Assembly: GCA_973895155.1 (NCBI GenBank)
Contig: OZ316897.1
Coordinates: forward strand, 21,576,001-21,640,000
Source of the DNA: Marsupella aquatica
Taxonomy: Eukaryota > Marchantiophyta
Direction: 5' to 3'
Length of the DNA: 64,000 nt
Positions 45,400 to 61,600 of this stretch are shown here, one piece after another; the first letter of the stretch is position 1, and every line of letters starts with the position of its first letter. Both the position numbers and the translations under genes were made by a program. The notes below the pieces were generated by a model that saw nothing but the letters and a program-made list of their open reading frames with translations, was not told the origin of the DNA and ran no database searches.

Positions 45400-47060
45400 T
45401 TTAGTTCAATGTAGTAGTAACTTATTGCTGCTATTATTGCCAACAGCTGGTACCAAAATGCAATGACATCCAAGACCTCAATTTTTGCTCCATCGCCGGA
45501 TGGATGTCATTGGCAATAAATGGGCCCACACAAATTTCCATATCAATTCAATTGATCCCTATGTGTTATGGTTTACGACCTTTGTCAGAATTGTTGCTTT
45601 TACTGAAGAATTCTATGACTGAGGCAAAAGCTAGTGACAGATGCAAAATCGTGCAGAGATGAAACCTAATTGTAGGCCGGAGCGTTGTCTATACACAAAA
45701 ATCAATGTGAATGTCCATTTCAAACACATCATGAACTCGTAGGGCAATGAGCCAAACTTTCCCAAAAACTGACGAACAACTTCGACTCATTCCATTCATG
45801 AAATCAAAATGTTACATGTTCAAAATCTACCGGATTGGATAATTATGCTGCGATGTGCCATTGCAATCTCCAACAAATGAGGAGTAAAAACCCAGAACTG
45901 GGGTAGGAGCAGAGGCCCTTCTAAAATGGATAACTACGTAATACACAAGGAAACGTGGCCTATTATCTAATTCAGGCAGTGGACGGCCCACTTTCGGGTA
46001 CTCAACCACTCTGATCCTTACTTCCTCCTTGCTGTTCACGCTCCATGGAAGACACATCACTCAAAGTGGACTCTCCAGTAACTGACACTGTTGTTATTGT
46101 GCTTGAAGCCTCCATGTCAAAATCGTCAACGGTTATGACTGGTAGATCAGGCATTAGGGATCTCCCAGTAAGGGCGTGCTTCCTCTCTCCCAAAAAGAAC
46201 CGCCTCTGAATAGAGTAGGGCTCGCATGGCCTTGACTTTGAGGACTTGTACACCACGAAAGGTAGCGTCAAAATTGTGCACCCCTAAATGTAGTCGTTGG
46301 AAGGCAAGCCGAGGTGCTTTGGGCCATGATGGAAAGCCATGTATAGCAATCCACATGGTGGCATCAATTTGTCCCCTTCCTACAAGCCAAAGCTAAGATG
46401 TGCTCTCCATTTTTGTTGCTTCTTGATCATGAACAAAACTGGACTTCCTTCTTGCTGCATTTGACCGAATGAGAACTCAAATGTAAACTCTGAAGCTTTT
46501 GGTCCAACAAAAACTGAGGCTGGAGGGCTCGAATGTTGGTCACATGAAAATGCAGTTGGGAAACTTGTTGAGCATAGACTACATTCGCAACGGCAAGCCC
46601 ATGAACCATCCAACGCACAATAGTGGACACAGAGAGACACGTGGTTCACCTCCACATGAGGCTACGTCCACGGGAACACACAAGAGCTTTACTACACTCT
46701 AGGCCGAACGGCCATACCAAGTATCCACAACACAAGTTCTCCCTATCTCTCAACTAGCTCCGTAACAATGAGCCTAAGTTCCACTCAGGGTCTGGCATCA
46801 GCCCTGGCTATATGCACAATAGCACTACCGCTAACATTAGCTAAGTCCTAACCCGAGTTAGACTAACTGTAGTTAGCTCATGAGTCAACAAGACTAAGAG
46901 CAATATCTAACACAACTCACATGAAAACGCATTGTCCATTGACAGTACATAATGTTATCGGAGGTACTTTTAGTGGTCTATTTCTCAAAAACAAAATGTG
47001 ACACAAGCCAGGAGCACATGCCTAAACCTGCCAAGTGTGCAGAGTTACTCCCCCACGCTA
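45400..47060. other. Region between transposon relics, unassigned
   Basis: Minus-strand frames at 46002-46655 carry fragments such as LTLPFVVYKSSKSRPCEPYS and an acidic tail, but they are broken by stops and match no family that I recognise. They could be a further relic of the same transposon. Confidence 0.35.
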
Positions 47061-47069
47061 CATAGAAAT

Positions 47070-47840
47070 CTTCCAGGGGCCCTATTAAATTGCATGGCAA
47101 AATCCATGACCTGCACTAGCAAGGCATTTCTTGCCTGTGATGTTGCTCGCCTTGATGCCCTGGGACGTCCTTCATAGTCGGATGGGTTAGCACCATCCAC
47201 CTCAACCTGGTCATCCTCTGTCCACTCATCGTTTTCACTAATGACATAATTGTGCAGTTACAAAGAGTAATCCATCTCACCATCCAAACTGAATCCTTTT
47301 TTTTGATTCAGCTGCACTCTTATCTCTTTTAGTGAATGCCAACGTGACTTGAGAACTCCAATACAGTGTTCATTTGTAACTTGACATTTTGCCACACAAG
47401 TGTTGAAGTCCTCTCTGTTGTTTGATATAATTATCAGCCCGTTTGAAGGAACATACTAAATGGGGACAGGCCTGGTAGCCAGAGTGGCCCAATAAATATT
47501 GCCCTTCCTGGAACAATATGTTGGACCCACCTGGTTGCAGTAGTCCCAAAAGGGCCGGGGGACCTCCTAAGGCTAGTCAAGTCACCACATGATCCTGGCA
47601 TTCCTGAATCATTCCAAACTTGAAGTTCAGTGGCCGGAAGGAATTCAAACACATAATTACAAGAGAAAATTAAAAAATTAAGCTATGCAAGAAGGGATCA
47701 AAGTACCTGTGAACATGAAAGTAATTCTTCGGTTGTGGTCACACACAACTTGTGTGTTAATGGAGTACCGGCTCTTCCTATCATGCCCACAATGATAACT
47801 CCCAAGACATACCCCTGAGGGACAACGCCAATGGGAAGAA
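47070..47840 (-). pseudogene. PIF/Harbinger transposase (DDE_Tnp_4-like) remnant
   Basis: Reading minus: RKSRYSINTQVVCDHNRRI (about 47800-47740) matches the block that follows the first catalytic Asp. An intron or gap follows, then EGQYLLGHSGYQACPHLVCS (about 47510-47450), which corresponds to the second catalytic block, where LGDSGY is expected; here Asp is His. After a frameshift come FNTCVAKCQVTNEHCIGVLK and SRWHSLKEI (about 47410-47330), the third block with Glu. An acidic tail follows with DYEGRPRASRRATSQARNAL (about 47180). Frameshifts and the Asp-to-His change make it inactive. Confidence 0.75.
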
Positions 47841-47880
47841 GTAGAGGAACATGCCCGAACACCTATCTATGAGGGTGCTC

Positions 47881-48285
47881 GTTTGAGTCATCTTTTAGCC
47901 ACCTTATGTTACCCACTTAGAATGTGTTGCCTCCCGGTGTTGCCAGCAACTTGGAAGGAGGCAAAGAGTGTTCTCTCATCTATTGGCATGGAATATGATA
48001 TTGTTCATGCATGTGTGAATGCCTACATGTTATTTCACGGGGTCAATGCAAACAAGACACAATGTACAACATGTGATGAGCCTCGCTATGACCCCAACTT
48101 GTTCACAAAGAAGGTGCCAAGGAAGGCTGCTCGTTGGTTTCCTATCATTCCTCGGTTGTTGCACATTGTCAATGTTTTGACTTGGCAGAGTTGATGGTAT
48201 GGCATAAAACTCATCAGTCAGAGTCTGGTGTCATGCGGTTGCCAGTTGATTCCCTTGCTCACAAATATATTGAGGCAACATCGTC
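47881..48285 (+). pseudogene. CACTA (En/Spm) Tnp2 transposase fragment
   Basis: Frame 47883-48194 has LPATWKEAKSVLSSIGMEYD, then IVHACVNAYMLFHG, NANKTQCTTCDEPRY, KKVPRKAARWFPIIPRL. After a frameshift comes ELMVWHKTHQSESGVMRLPV and DSLAHKYIE (about 48190-48270). This order is characteristic of plant CACTA transposases. It ends at about 48280, where the unclassified dispersed repeat starts. The expected DDE core is missing. Confidence 0.85.
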
Positions 48286-48900
48286 AGACTTTGTTGTGGT
48301 TTACACTTTTCGCCACTGTTGAGGCATCACTAATTCCAATAGTCAACTTTCTGGAATTTATCAAATAACTTGCTTAGCAGCACGTTACAATGTCACTGAA
48401 ATTTACCAAAGTAAATCTTGATGAAAGGATTTAGACAAAAAGGGAGTGAAGGATGTTTCAACTGAGGAAGGCCAGTTGTTGAGATTAGCACACTGCAGGT
48501 TATCTCATGAATGCACGCATAAGTCGGCCTTTGTGGAGTAGAAGAGAACACCAAATTACTGTTGGAAAGCTTCTTCGTTATCTTGGGAATGGTGTCCCTT
48601 TGTTTAGAAAAGGACCGCTTTGCTGTCTGAGACACAACAAGGTTGGAGACTCAGAGGTAGCGGTGAATAGTCACTCTCCTATCTTTAAGAGGTGACCTAG
48701 CTCAATGGATTTGTCTGTTAACCTTCTCGTCCATTTTAGAAAACAAAGAAGGACAGAAGAAATCTGTGTAGGCTTTGAGTGCCAAATGCCCTCGAAGGGT
48801 TTCAATTGTATGTGGCACATGCCAAAACAGGTAGGAGTAAATTCTCTGTTGTGGTTCACTTGCAGCCTTATGTCCATTAGCAAAAATCCATTCCAAATAA
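48285..48900. repeat. Unclassified dispersed repeat, copy C
   Basis: This is the third copy of the repeat at 38060-39260, in the same orientation. It starts TTTGTTGTGGTTTACACTTTT and continues with TAGCAGCACGTTACAATG, AAAGTAAATCTTGATGAAAGG, AACACCAAATTACTGTTGG, GGGAATGGTGTCCCTTTGTTT and TCCTATCTTTAAGAGGTGACC. It directly adjoins the CACTA fragment, so it may have inserted into that element or be part of it. Confidence 0.65.
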
Positions 48901-48904
48901 CGGC

Positions 48905-50440
48905 AAGCCAGCAATCCAGGATACACATGTCAACCATGGCAAGCTATGGTGCAGACAAGGTCCAGGCAACCTCCGGTGGGCGGTGGCAAACAAGTGAACA
49001 GTTGCAAACTATGGGGGACGATGCAAATACCATGGCAGTATCAACTAAATGAACTTGGACCTCATGCATACAATAGTTGCCCTGGAAGGAGAAGTATGTT
49101 TGAGAAGTTGCTCTGTTGGCACTTCCCTAGCTACTGGAGCATTTCTATTCTGATTTTTGTGATGAAGCTGCACAGAAAAGGAAAGGTGGTTTTCCGTTAT
49201 AACAGGTTTGAGATCTGCTTAATCTCTCCGCATTTAGGCTCCAAACGCTGCAATACAGAGCATACCTCTCGGACTGACTCCGCGACCCCGTGTTCAATAG
49301 CACTCTAAATAATAAATCTGCTGGTTCCGTTCAATTTTCAGGTTTCTTCAATCATCTTAGATCTTACATGTTTTAACTTTCCCCAACACTTACAGTATCG
49401 TTTTCTGATCCCGGAAGTATTATCTTCAGGAGACTTTAACACAGGCCCAACCCACACTTAGGACTGAGGGACATATAAGTCACGGTCAAATACAAAACTT
49501 ACTCAACATGAAAGGACAGTGTAGTTTTTGGCAGACTGAATTCTCAATTAAACTTATCAAAGATATTCGGGTAGATAATCTTTTGCTAAAGAGAAGAAGT
49601 GGCTCTTCAGCTTGGGACAGAACTTGAAAATTGCATCCAAGTTTTTTCGTGAGGTTCAAATTGGACAAGCTCAAGTTTCGTCCAATTACCAGTCCCTACG
49701 TGCATAGCACAGGGTTAATTCTTACAGGGTAAGATTGTACGTAACAAGAAGTATGGTCAGGAACTTACTCTTCAAATTTCTAGCGCCACAAAGTATATGT
49801 GATTTCGGATATCCGAAATATATGTGATTTCGTATTCTACTCTTGCTCATAAATTCCTGGTAGCGTTGTTGGGATGTTAGAGTGCAAACCTTCCAGATAG
49901 TCAAATGTAAATACAGATACGAAGAAAATTGAATTTTTTTTTTTCGATTTTTGATTTTATTCTTAGAATGTCAGAGCAAGAATGGATAGTTAAGATTAGA
50001 TTTTGTTCATCATTTCGGTATCATTGTCGGAAGCCGAAGCAGTCATAAAGACTGTAGATTGCACACAAGAGAATAGTTAAAAGCTTTTACATTATAAAAT
50101 TAGATTACATAAGTTTTCCAACTAGTCGAGTAGCTCAAGATAATAATGTACGAATGCTGCGTGAACGCAGTCGAGTTTCCATTTGGAAACTTCTAGAGTT
50201 ACCAAGAATTTCAGTCTTAAAGTCTTATCTGTACACTTGTCAATTACAATTCGTAACTGATGTAACGATTACCCCTCTTGTAGATTCTAAGACTCTACAA
50301 TAAATTACAATACTCATCTTAAGAAAATCTTATCTTCCTGAATCGAACCAAATCAAATAGGAGGTCAATTCAGGGACAGTAGATTGCGCATGTACGTTAC
50401 AACAATATGCACTAGCATATAGCTTGGCTTCCCACGTCTC
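48905..50440. other. Intergenic stretch and 3' flank of ELIP
   Basis: No domain-bearing frame is found. The last few hundred bases (about 50100-50447) are probably the ELIP 3' untranslated region and terminator region; the sequence is AT-rich there. Confidence 0.4.
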
Positions 50441-50447
50441 CACAGAT

Positions 50448-51164
50448 TTAAAACCAGCCGAACCCGGGAGTGTGAGTGTACTGCTCAATGAGCACCAAAG
50501 ACAGGAATGCAAGCATGGCAAGACGCCCATTCCACCTCTCGGCCTTAGCTGTGAACGGCCCAAAGCTCCTTGCGTCCGTGGACTCGCCGTTGAAGAATGG
50601 AATCAGCGACACGAAGGTGATGATCTGGACAATGGCGATATAGTACACGAGCCCGGTCCCCTCCTTGTAGAGCTGGTCGAACACCGTCAACCCGCTCATC
50701 CTCTCAGCGATGAAGGACCACACCATGCCAACCATTGCCAGACGTCCGTTCACAGTCTCTGGCAGAGCACCATCGAATGCGAAGATGCTAGCCAAATCTC
50801 GGTCGCCCGTCTCGGGCCTTCTTTCGATTTCGGGGCGGGGGTAGAGGGTGCTGCTCGTGTCAGGCTTGACTCCGAACACAGACTTCTTCTCGGACTCGTT
50901 CGTCTCCTGATTACGAAGGATCTCGTCCTTCGTGATCTCCTTCTTCGTCGCCTTGTCAACACCCTTCCTCACTTCCGCCACCTTCTCCCCAACATCAGCA
51001 GCTCGAACCTGCAGACCTCGGCGGTCACGAACACTCAAACTTGGGACCGCGTAGCCATACCCCAAACCCTTGCTCGAGACTCGAGCTCCTGGACCCGGTA
51101 GCCTCGCCAGACCTCCCAGCATTACTGAGCTCGACGACATTGCTACAACCACAGATGATGCCAT
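50448..51164 (-). CDS. ELIP: Early light-induced protein, intact and intronless
   Basis: ATG at 51164 gives 238 residues, a usual ELIP length. Residues 1-55 are Ser/Val/Gly-rich and end near VRAAD, a plausible chloroplast transit peptide. Helix I (about 136-157) carries PETVNGRLAMVGM and helix III (about 207-228) KAERWNGRLAMLAF. Both have the Glu, Asn and Arg pattern of LHC-family chlorophyll-binding helices. Helix II (about 171-191) is hydrophobic with Tyr and Ile. ELIPs sit in the thylakoid membrane, bind pigment transiently and protect against photo-oxidative damage under high light, cold or desiccation. No intron is present. Upstream DNA is duplicated 9 kb away. Confidence 0.95.
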   Translation of the reverse strand: MASSVVVAMSSSSVMLGGLARLPGPGARVSSKGLGYGYAVPSLSVRDRRGLQVRAADVGEKVAEVRKGVDKATKKEITKDEILRNQETNESEKKSVFGVKPDTSSTLYPRPEIERRPETGDRDLASIFAFDGALPETVNGRLAMVGMVWSFIAERMSGLTVFDQLYKEGTGLVYYIAIVQIITFVSLIPFFNGESTDARSFGPFTAKAERWNGRLAMLAFLSLVLIEQYTHTPGFGWF

Positions 51165-51600
51165 TTTCTTTCTCTACACAGACAGACAGCGAAACTTACA
51201 GAAATTCGTTCTAGAGCCCAACGAGATTGAGAACGAATTGAGAGTTGATCAGGGGAGAGGAAGATCGCGCAAATAATTGGAATTCTAGATACGTAGAGAG
51301 AAAGGGTTCGAGAGTGGATTCGTATCGAGCTCAGGGCGAGGACGTGAATTTATGGAGACGGAGCAGACCGAACGAGAGGTGGGAAGAACGCCATTTTGCA
51401 TGGCAGCAAATCTAGACGGTGAAAGTGCGTCTCCCCGAAACGTGTCTTGGGCCTAAGGTCCGGCAAATTGCCGAATTCCACGACAGGACGTGCAATTACA
51501 TGCGGCAGGTAAAAATCCTTTGACGTTCTTTCGGGAAAAAGCAGGAAAATGAAAATACGTTTGACTGGTTCTGACGGAATGGCTTGACCGTTCATCGCAG
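51165..51600 (-). promoter_or_regulatory. ELIP promoter and 5' UTR, shared with the truncated copy
   Basis: On the minus strand a TATA-like CTCCATAAATTC lies at about 51345-51357, roughly 190 bp before the ATG. CACGTCC follows directly. The 5' untranslated region contains AAGTTTCGCTGTCTGTCTGTGT immediately before the start. Much of this region to about 51575 is conserved in the inverted copy at 41365-41823, while intervening bases diverge; the conserved blocks are candidates for functional elements. Light regulation is expected from the gene family. Confidence 0.6.
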
Positions 51601-51604
51601 AGAT

Positions 51605-55310
<3,706 letters not shown>

Positions 55311-55314
55311 TATT

Positions 55315-56370
55315 TGTCAATCCCAGCCAGATGCAAATTACAGGCTGCTTTCCTTACGCAGATGCAGAGATCTCTTCACCAATAAGGTCAGGAAATCACC
55401 TAGCTAACAATAATATCCACTCACCAACACAAAACTTCAGTGCCAACAAGGAGCCAAAAAGGATGGGTAATAAGCCCAAACTAAAAGAACTTTTGCTCCA
55501 AAAGCGCAAAAAGCTCAAAAATGCCCAAAAATGAACCTAAAAAATATCCCTTTCTCTGCAAAATCTTCATGGATGGAACAAATGCCCAAAATATGTTATC
55601 ATTTTGAGCCATTCAAAACATAAAATGGACCATAATAAATTATTAATCTTCGTATGATCTATTTTCAATCTTAACAATTTGCACTTGCACATGTTCAAGA
55701 GATCATTTGTCTAGTTTATCCTTAAATATCATCTTAAAGTTGATTGGAATCAAAAATATCTAAAACACTTTCAAATATATACTAAAAATTTCGAATGAGT
55801 CTTGTAATGAATTGTTTGTCTTTAATCTATCTCACACAAACCAATTACACTATTATTATTTTCAAAGTGTAACCCTCCCTTAGAAATTATTCATGAATTC
55901 AAGAGTTAGTCATTTTAATATTTTTGAATCTCAACAAATTTAAGTAGCAATAGTTACTCCAACTCTCTCATTCCCAAATCTCTAATGTTCACATAAGTTT
56001 TAGTGGATTGGAATACTTATTTGCATTCACTTAGAAAAAAACTTCATTCTTAATTTTTAATTAGAACCTTGCATAGTAAAATACCAAAGTTTTCCTAGCA
56101 TTTATAATACTCTTTGTCTTTATTGGAGTTGATGTTTTCTTGTACTTTATTCCAAAGTAATCATTCATTACTCTCTTTGTCTTTACTTGAGTTTGTGTTC
56201 TTTGTCAAATTCTTCATTCATAACTCTTTTTGTCTTATATAATTGAATCATTTTTTGTTCCTTTTTTTGTCATTTTCTTTGTCTTGAGTAACCTTTCTTT
56301 TAATTATTTTCTTTATGTTTGTATGCAATTTTTCTCTCTTTTTAAGATTCCCATACTTGATGCCAGATTC
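55315..56370. other. AT-rich intergenic stretch, nothing recognised
   Basis: A short lysine-rich frame follows the MCM fragment, with no recognised motif. Poly-T-rich words dominate 56050-56340. Confidence 0.45.
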
Positions 56371-56372
56371 AC

Positions 56373-56445
56373 TTCATGAATTCATGAAAAAGAATCTTGG
56401 ATCAAGATTAAAGAATCTTGAAAACAGGGTTCATGAATTCATGAA
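56373..56445. repeat. Pair of identical 16-bp palindromes
   Basis: TTCATGAATTCATGAA occurs at 56373-56388 and 56430-56445. Between them AATCTTGGATCAAGATT forms another inverted repeat, and AAGAATCTTG is repeated. CTTCATGAATACACTAAGCTT follows at about 56462. The cluster could fold into several alternative hairpins. Confidence 0.85.
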
Positions 56446-56449
56446 GCTT

Positions 56450-58600
56450 TTGGATGCACAAGCTTCATGAATACACTAAGCTTAGGTTTTTAAAAGGTGA
56501 AGGGAAAAGTTGGTTAACAACAATCCATGATGGAAGATGAGTGAGCTATGATAGGCACATTGCAATGGGCGAGTTGCGACCAGCTGCAATGGACAAAATG
56601 ACAACATATAACCCGTAAAGGGTACAAGATAGGCAATTAGCGATTAAACATAGGTTGCCAAGGGCAATTGAGTGTTGATGTGTGATGGGTAAAGGCTTCT
56701 GATCTCTGATGTTGTTAGTGACTTTGTTCATAAAGAGTATATTTTCTTGTAACATTTAATTTGTTGGTGATCTTTGAGCCCAAACTCCAATGTTGAGACT
56801 TATATTGAGGAGTTAAATTTGGAAATATTAATTATGAAAAAACTTGTGTCTAAAGCATTGTGTTAATTATGGGGTGAAAATCCAAGGTCAGGAAATATTA
56901 AATATATGATGATTTTTTGTGTTGTTTTTTATGACATTTTGGAAAATCAGAAAATTTTGAAAAATAGAATTAAGGCCTTGGACCCATCCTTTAAGGCTTC
57001 TTGTTTGCCTTGAACATGATCAATAAGCTGGAATAAACATTCCTAGAGAAATTTAACTGAAGAAGAAATCCTTGAGCAAGTTTGTCTTATCATTCAATAG
57101 ATATTAATGCTTGGCATAGCAATGTAAGAGAGCGATAACTTGCCAGTTATATGTACCCAGCTCTATGCAGCCACTTAAGGGTATCACATACTTTGGCATT
57201 AATGTCAATTCAACGTGCCTTCGATCCTGAAGAAATCTACTTTACTTTGGTCCCATTTGTTTTCTACTATGAGTTTATTGCAATTTTGGTCGACAACAAA
57301 AAGAAGGCACTCGTATTTGGTAAGAGGTTTCCCAGTTTTTTTTGGCTGGTTCATTGTTGATCTTTGCTTTGAAAGTGTAGAGATATTAATACCTCATTTT
57401 GCTTTCCACTCTAATATTTGGTAATGTCTCAAAGCCTTGACTTCTTGATTGAGCCATTCGCGATGACATTAGACTAGACTGTCAACTAAAGTCCGGCCGC
57501 GCCGGGGTTTCCTGCGGATCATTTCTCTAGAGATGTAGGTTAAAGAATCAAGAATTCAAATTCAGAGTCACAGAATTTATGATGTATTATTTGTCTTCAA
57601 TTGGATAGAACGCCAAATAGGGCACCAATCAGGAGCACTCAATTCATAGACCGTTCCTATCTTCAATTTTGTTTTCCAGATCTCGCTGGCCATGGCCTGT
57701 GTCGATGCAGGGATGATTGTTGACAGAACTAAGACCGATTAATTACGCAGCTTGTGTGGTGCTCACAGATGCTTTGGCACAGGATCATGGGGCCTCTCAA
57801 GTTGACATTTCCGATGCAGTAGTTACGGACTATGCAGTGGCAGATCCACTGGTGCAGAGCACAACATCAGCCTCAATACTTCCATCCGGTTTGAGGGGTG
57901 ACTCTCATGCATCTTATCAACTAAGCTAACATAGACCTACCAAACATAAAAAACCTGCTTGGTAACAGTTTCAAGTGCAAAGACATTTCTATTGTTTATT
58001 ATTTACTTTAATATTTTGAGAATGATTATATATTTTATGTTTTTTGGTATGTTTTCAATAACTACAAAAGACAAATGAAACGGTTACTGGGAGCAGTTTT
58101 ACCTCAATCAATGCGTCGGGCATTGGGATTTGCATCTGAGTTTTTTTTACTTTCTTTTTCTTGCCATGGTGTCCTGATTTTTACTAAAACATTGCTCCAA
58201 ACAAGAACACTGTAGTTAGTTTCGGGGGTTTGTATGGTGCGAGGAAACAAGAGATATTGACAACGAGGTTAATGGTTGCTAGCGAGGTAAAACTAATGGT
58301 CAGAGTGGCAAATTGGGAGTATAGTGAGACTTCTACAACAGAAATGAACCTTTTTCCAGAATGGGATCATGCAATTTTATGTCCAGCGAGGTCGCTAGCC
58401 TTCAATCATTGACAAACCATATGAATAAACACAAGCTAGTAAAACACCAGGCGGATATGAAAAGGCATAGTCAATGAATCAACTCAGATTTCAAACCCGT
58501 TTCAAAGTCATATTTCCAAAAAGTGTATTGCCTCCAATACTTTGTCAAAACTGACAGTAAGTGAGTAAACTGTCCAGGGACATCGTTCTATTCCCTCAGA
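56450..58600. other. Intergenic stretch, nothing recognised
   Basis: The region holds short frames only. A small GC-rich island (CCGGCCGCGCCGGGG, about 57494) stands out. Copies of the GCTAGCGAGGTCGCTAGC-like palindrome begin at about 58278 and 58382. Confidence 0.4.
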
Positions 58601-58603
58601 AAA

Positions 58604-61600
58604 TCATAAGTCACTTGAATGACTTTCATCCGACTCTATATCATTCCTACTACTAGTATTGCTCTGGTCACTACTGAAATCCCGATCAGTTGACTCAGCA
58701 GACTCATCAACATATTGCTTAACAAGGCATGCCTCATCGTCAACAAAAGGCAAGCAATATAAATTTTTTCTGGCGCCATGATGTGACCTACGACCTTTGC
58801 CTTCCCAGGAGATTACAAAAGCATCATCCGACTGAATTGCCGAGTTCTCTGCATAGCAAGGCAGAGTAAACGTCTTCTGAGGAGAAACAATGCAAGATTC
58901 TTCAATCTTCCTTTGAAGCCAAAATCTCTCTTCAAAAAACCAGTCGACACGAGAATCTCTGAAATCATGAAAACAATAAGAGCACTATCAATGAAATATC
59001 CAATCGAAAGACAATAGCAAGCTTCACCAGCCAATTGATTAAAGCAAAGGGATCTGGTATAAGCGAGAGGACCAGTACATTACTCCAGGTCAAATTCATA
59101 TCATCCCCATCTTTTGCATCAGGAACATTAGGAGCCCCATCTTTGTTTTTTCCACTCTTTGATCCTGCAAGAGAAAATTCATCCTCTGAATCGAAGTCCT
59201 CCAATGTTTCAGTGAGGTCTTCAATTTTCTTGTGTCTCTCAAGAACACTCTTCAATGCCTTCTCTGCAGCACCATGGAGAACATCCCTATCCTCGACCCC
59301 AACAATGAACCTCCCGGAGAGTTCTCCAGCTGAAAATGAACTGCTGTCTCCAATATTCCAATCAAGCACAATGTCTCTAGGCTTTGTGAGAAGCTCCATC
59401 ACAGCCTGCATGAATCCAACAGACAACCGAGAGGAACCAGAAAAAGCTAACTTTGCCTTGGTATCCCTTTTTGGATAACAAAGACTCAACATCGTCTTAT
59501 GTGATGCATCTTCAGACGTTGCCAAAGGGACATACTTCGGGTCTTTTGGGATCTTCCCATTGACTTCCACTCGACAAAAGACATCCAGGCTTAAGTTGCA
59601 AACTTGGAAAAGTACAAAAAAACGTCAATTAATGAATCCAGGAAGGCCAGCGAGATCGCTGTCACAAAAAACATACTAAACCATGCATATTTTACACAAA
59701 TCTCACCTCAATGTTCATGTCTGGCATCCACATTGGGGACCCCAATAAAACATGGTACTTCCGAAGGTGTTTAAATTTGTTCCTCTGTTCAACAGCTCAG
59801 CAAAAATTTGCTTTGTGTGGTTAAATTCTCCACTATGGAGAACGGCCACATACCCATCATCGGCCAACATGGGCCTCATCACTCCACACAAATAGTAAGG
59901 GAGCTTCTCAACCCAGACATTCCATGGGGGAACGTCCACAATCATCGGTAACACGAGGCCTCAGCCCAGTCGGAAGAGCTATGAACCCCAGATGGGCACC
60001 GGTCCCAGTGTAAGGCTTCCCGTTGATTTTTAAGGGATTCGGGTGTTCGGAAGAACTTGAAATCTCCGAAAGCCATTGATCCCCCTCCCCCATCCAAGAA
60101 GGTCGAACCTTCTTCATACTTATCGAGTCAGCCGTCAAGCGCAAATTACTCTTTGCAAGGAAATGTCGCCTTCCATCCAACTGGAGTCCATAGAGTCCCG
60201 TGACACCCTCTCGGATTGAAATTTCTTCCTCATCAGAATCTGACAACACTTGAACCTTTCGCTTCTTCTTCAACTTGTGGGACCCTGACTTATCACCTCC
60301 CGGCTTAGTCACAATTTCAAAATCGGGAGACTCAGGCTCAACAAGATCCTCCTGGCAACCATTAGTCACAGTCTGAACACTCTCGGAACCCAAAGACTTC
60401 CTCCTTTCTAGATACAAAAAAGCAACCTAAGAGCCTCAGGATATGTCATAAACTTAATCAGGATAGCAGCTTGGGAGAGGTAATAGAAGTAAGCTTCGGA
60501 GAGATAAGAATATACTTACTTTTCTTTCTAGAAATCATAGAGCCATCTTTTGATACCTCCTTGGCAACATCCCTCTTCAATTTCCGAGGGCAGCTCCTAT
60601 CAACAGTTGGTGCCACCCCGAGGCATGCCTGCTCCATCGACACACGACCAGCAATTTCTACTTCCGGGTTGCACAATTTAGATTCACTAGTAAAGAATTC
60701 TGGGACCAAGCCCTGATTGATCTTTTGAAGCGCAGCTTTCTCTGTCACATCAAATGTCAGTGACCAATTCTCCGAATCTAAATACCAGGGACAATGCAGC
60801 ACCTCCCATTCACTTATCTTCCGCAAGGGTTCAATGTCCTCAATAGGGTACATCAAGTACTCCCTAAACTTCTCACAACCGGAATCATCTCTTGCATATT
60901 GCGCCCATTGAGAGAAACATGTCGGATAACACCACCAAAAAGATCTATTTGCTACCTCCCGATCAACAAAAAACCTGTAAACATATCTTTTTGCCCTCCG
61001 TAAAAAAGCAGCAATGTCAATCTTCTCCCCAACTTTCGGGTTCCACATGCTCTTAAAGAACCTTACCTTAACCCACTGCAGGAAATCCTCAAACTCATCA
61101 TCAATTTCAACAAGGAGGGATGCCTGACTATTCTCTGGGGAAGAAAGAATTCTAGATTCAGGGATAGTGAGAATAATCTCATAGATTGCTTCACTTAATA
61201 AGCACCTCGCAATGGACTCTACCTGTTCCCAGGTTGCCCATCGATGCAACCAGAGCTTGGTCTCACTATCCAAAAATTGAGATGGGTGGAAATATTGTTT
61301 ACGCAACTCTGATCTGCACTGTGCTTTGAGAAGAGCGCAACGGAGTTGTGGACTCAGAGAAGTTACCCCGGTGAAAAGCCTTGCACGATCAAGGCCACAC
61401 GAAACATTCCCTCTCCCCTTATCATCCGTCCGCTGAGCTTCCTTCCTTTCTTTCGCACAATAATTGTGCATCTCAACACATTTCTTGAAGAAATCCCCAA
61501 AGTTTGGATTTAGAAGCGGGGCAAACTTTGGAACGTTGACATTCCAGTCAGAGAGTTGCTCCTTCATCATATCTCGAATTGCAATGTCCTTTGCAACTTT

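Noticed and set aside
50424-51101. 225-codon plus-strand open frame
   Set aside because: It is antisense to the intact ELIP gene and has no domain; a shadow of the GC-rich coding strand.
57490-57515. GC-rich island resembling rRNA-type sequence (CCGGCCGCGCCGGGG)
   Set aside because: It is only about 25 bases and flanking text does not match a ribosomal RNA gene.
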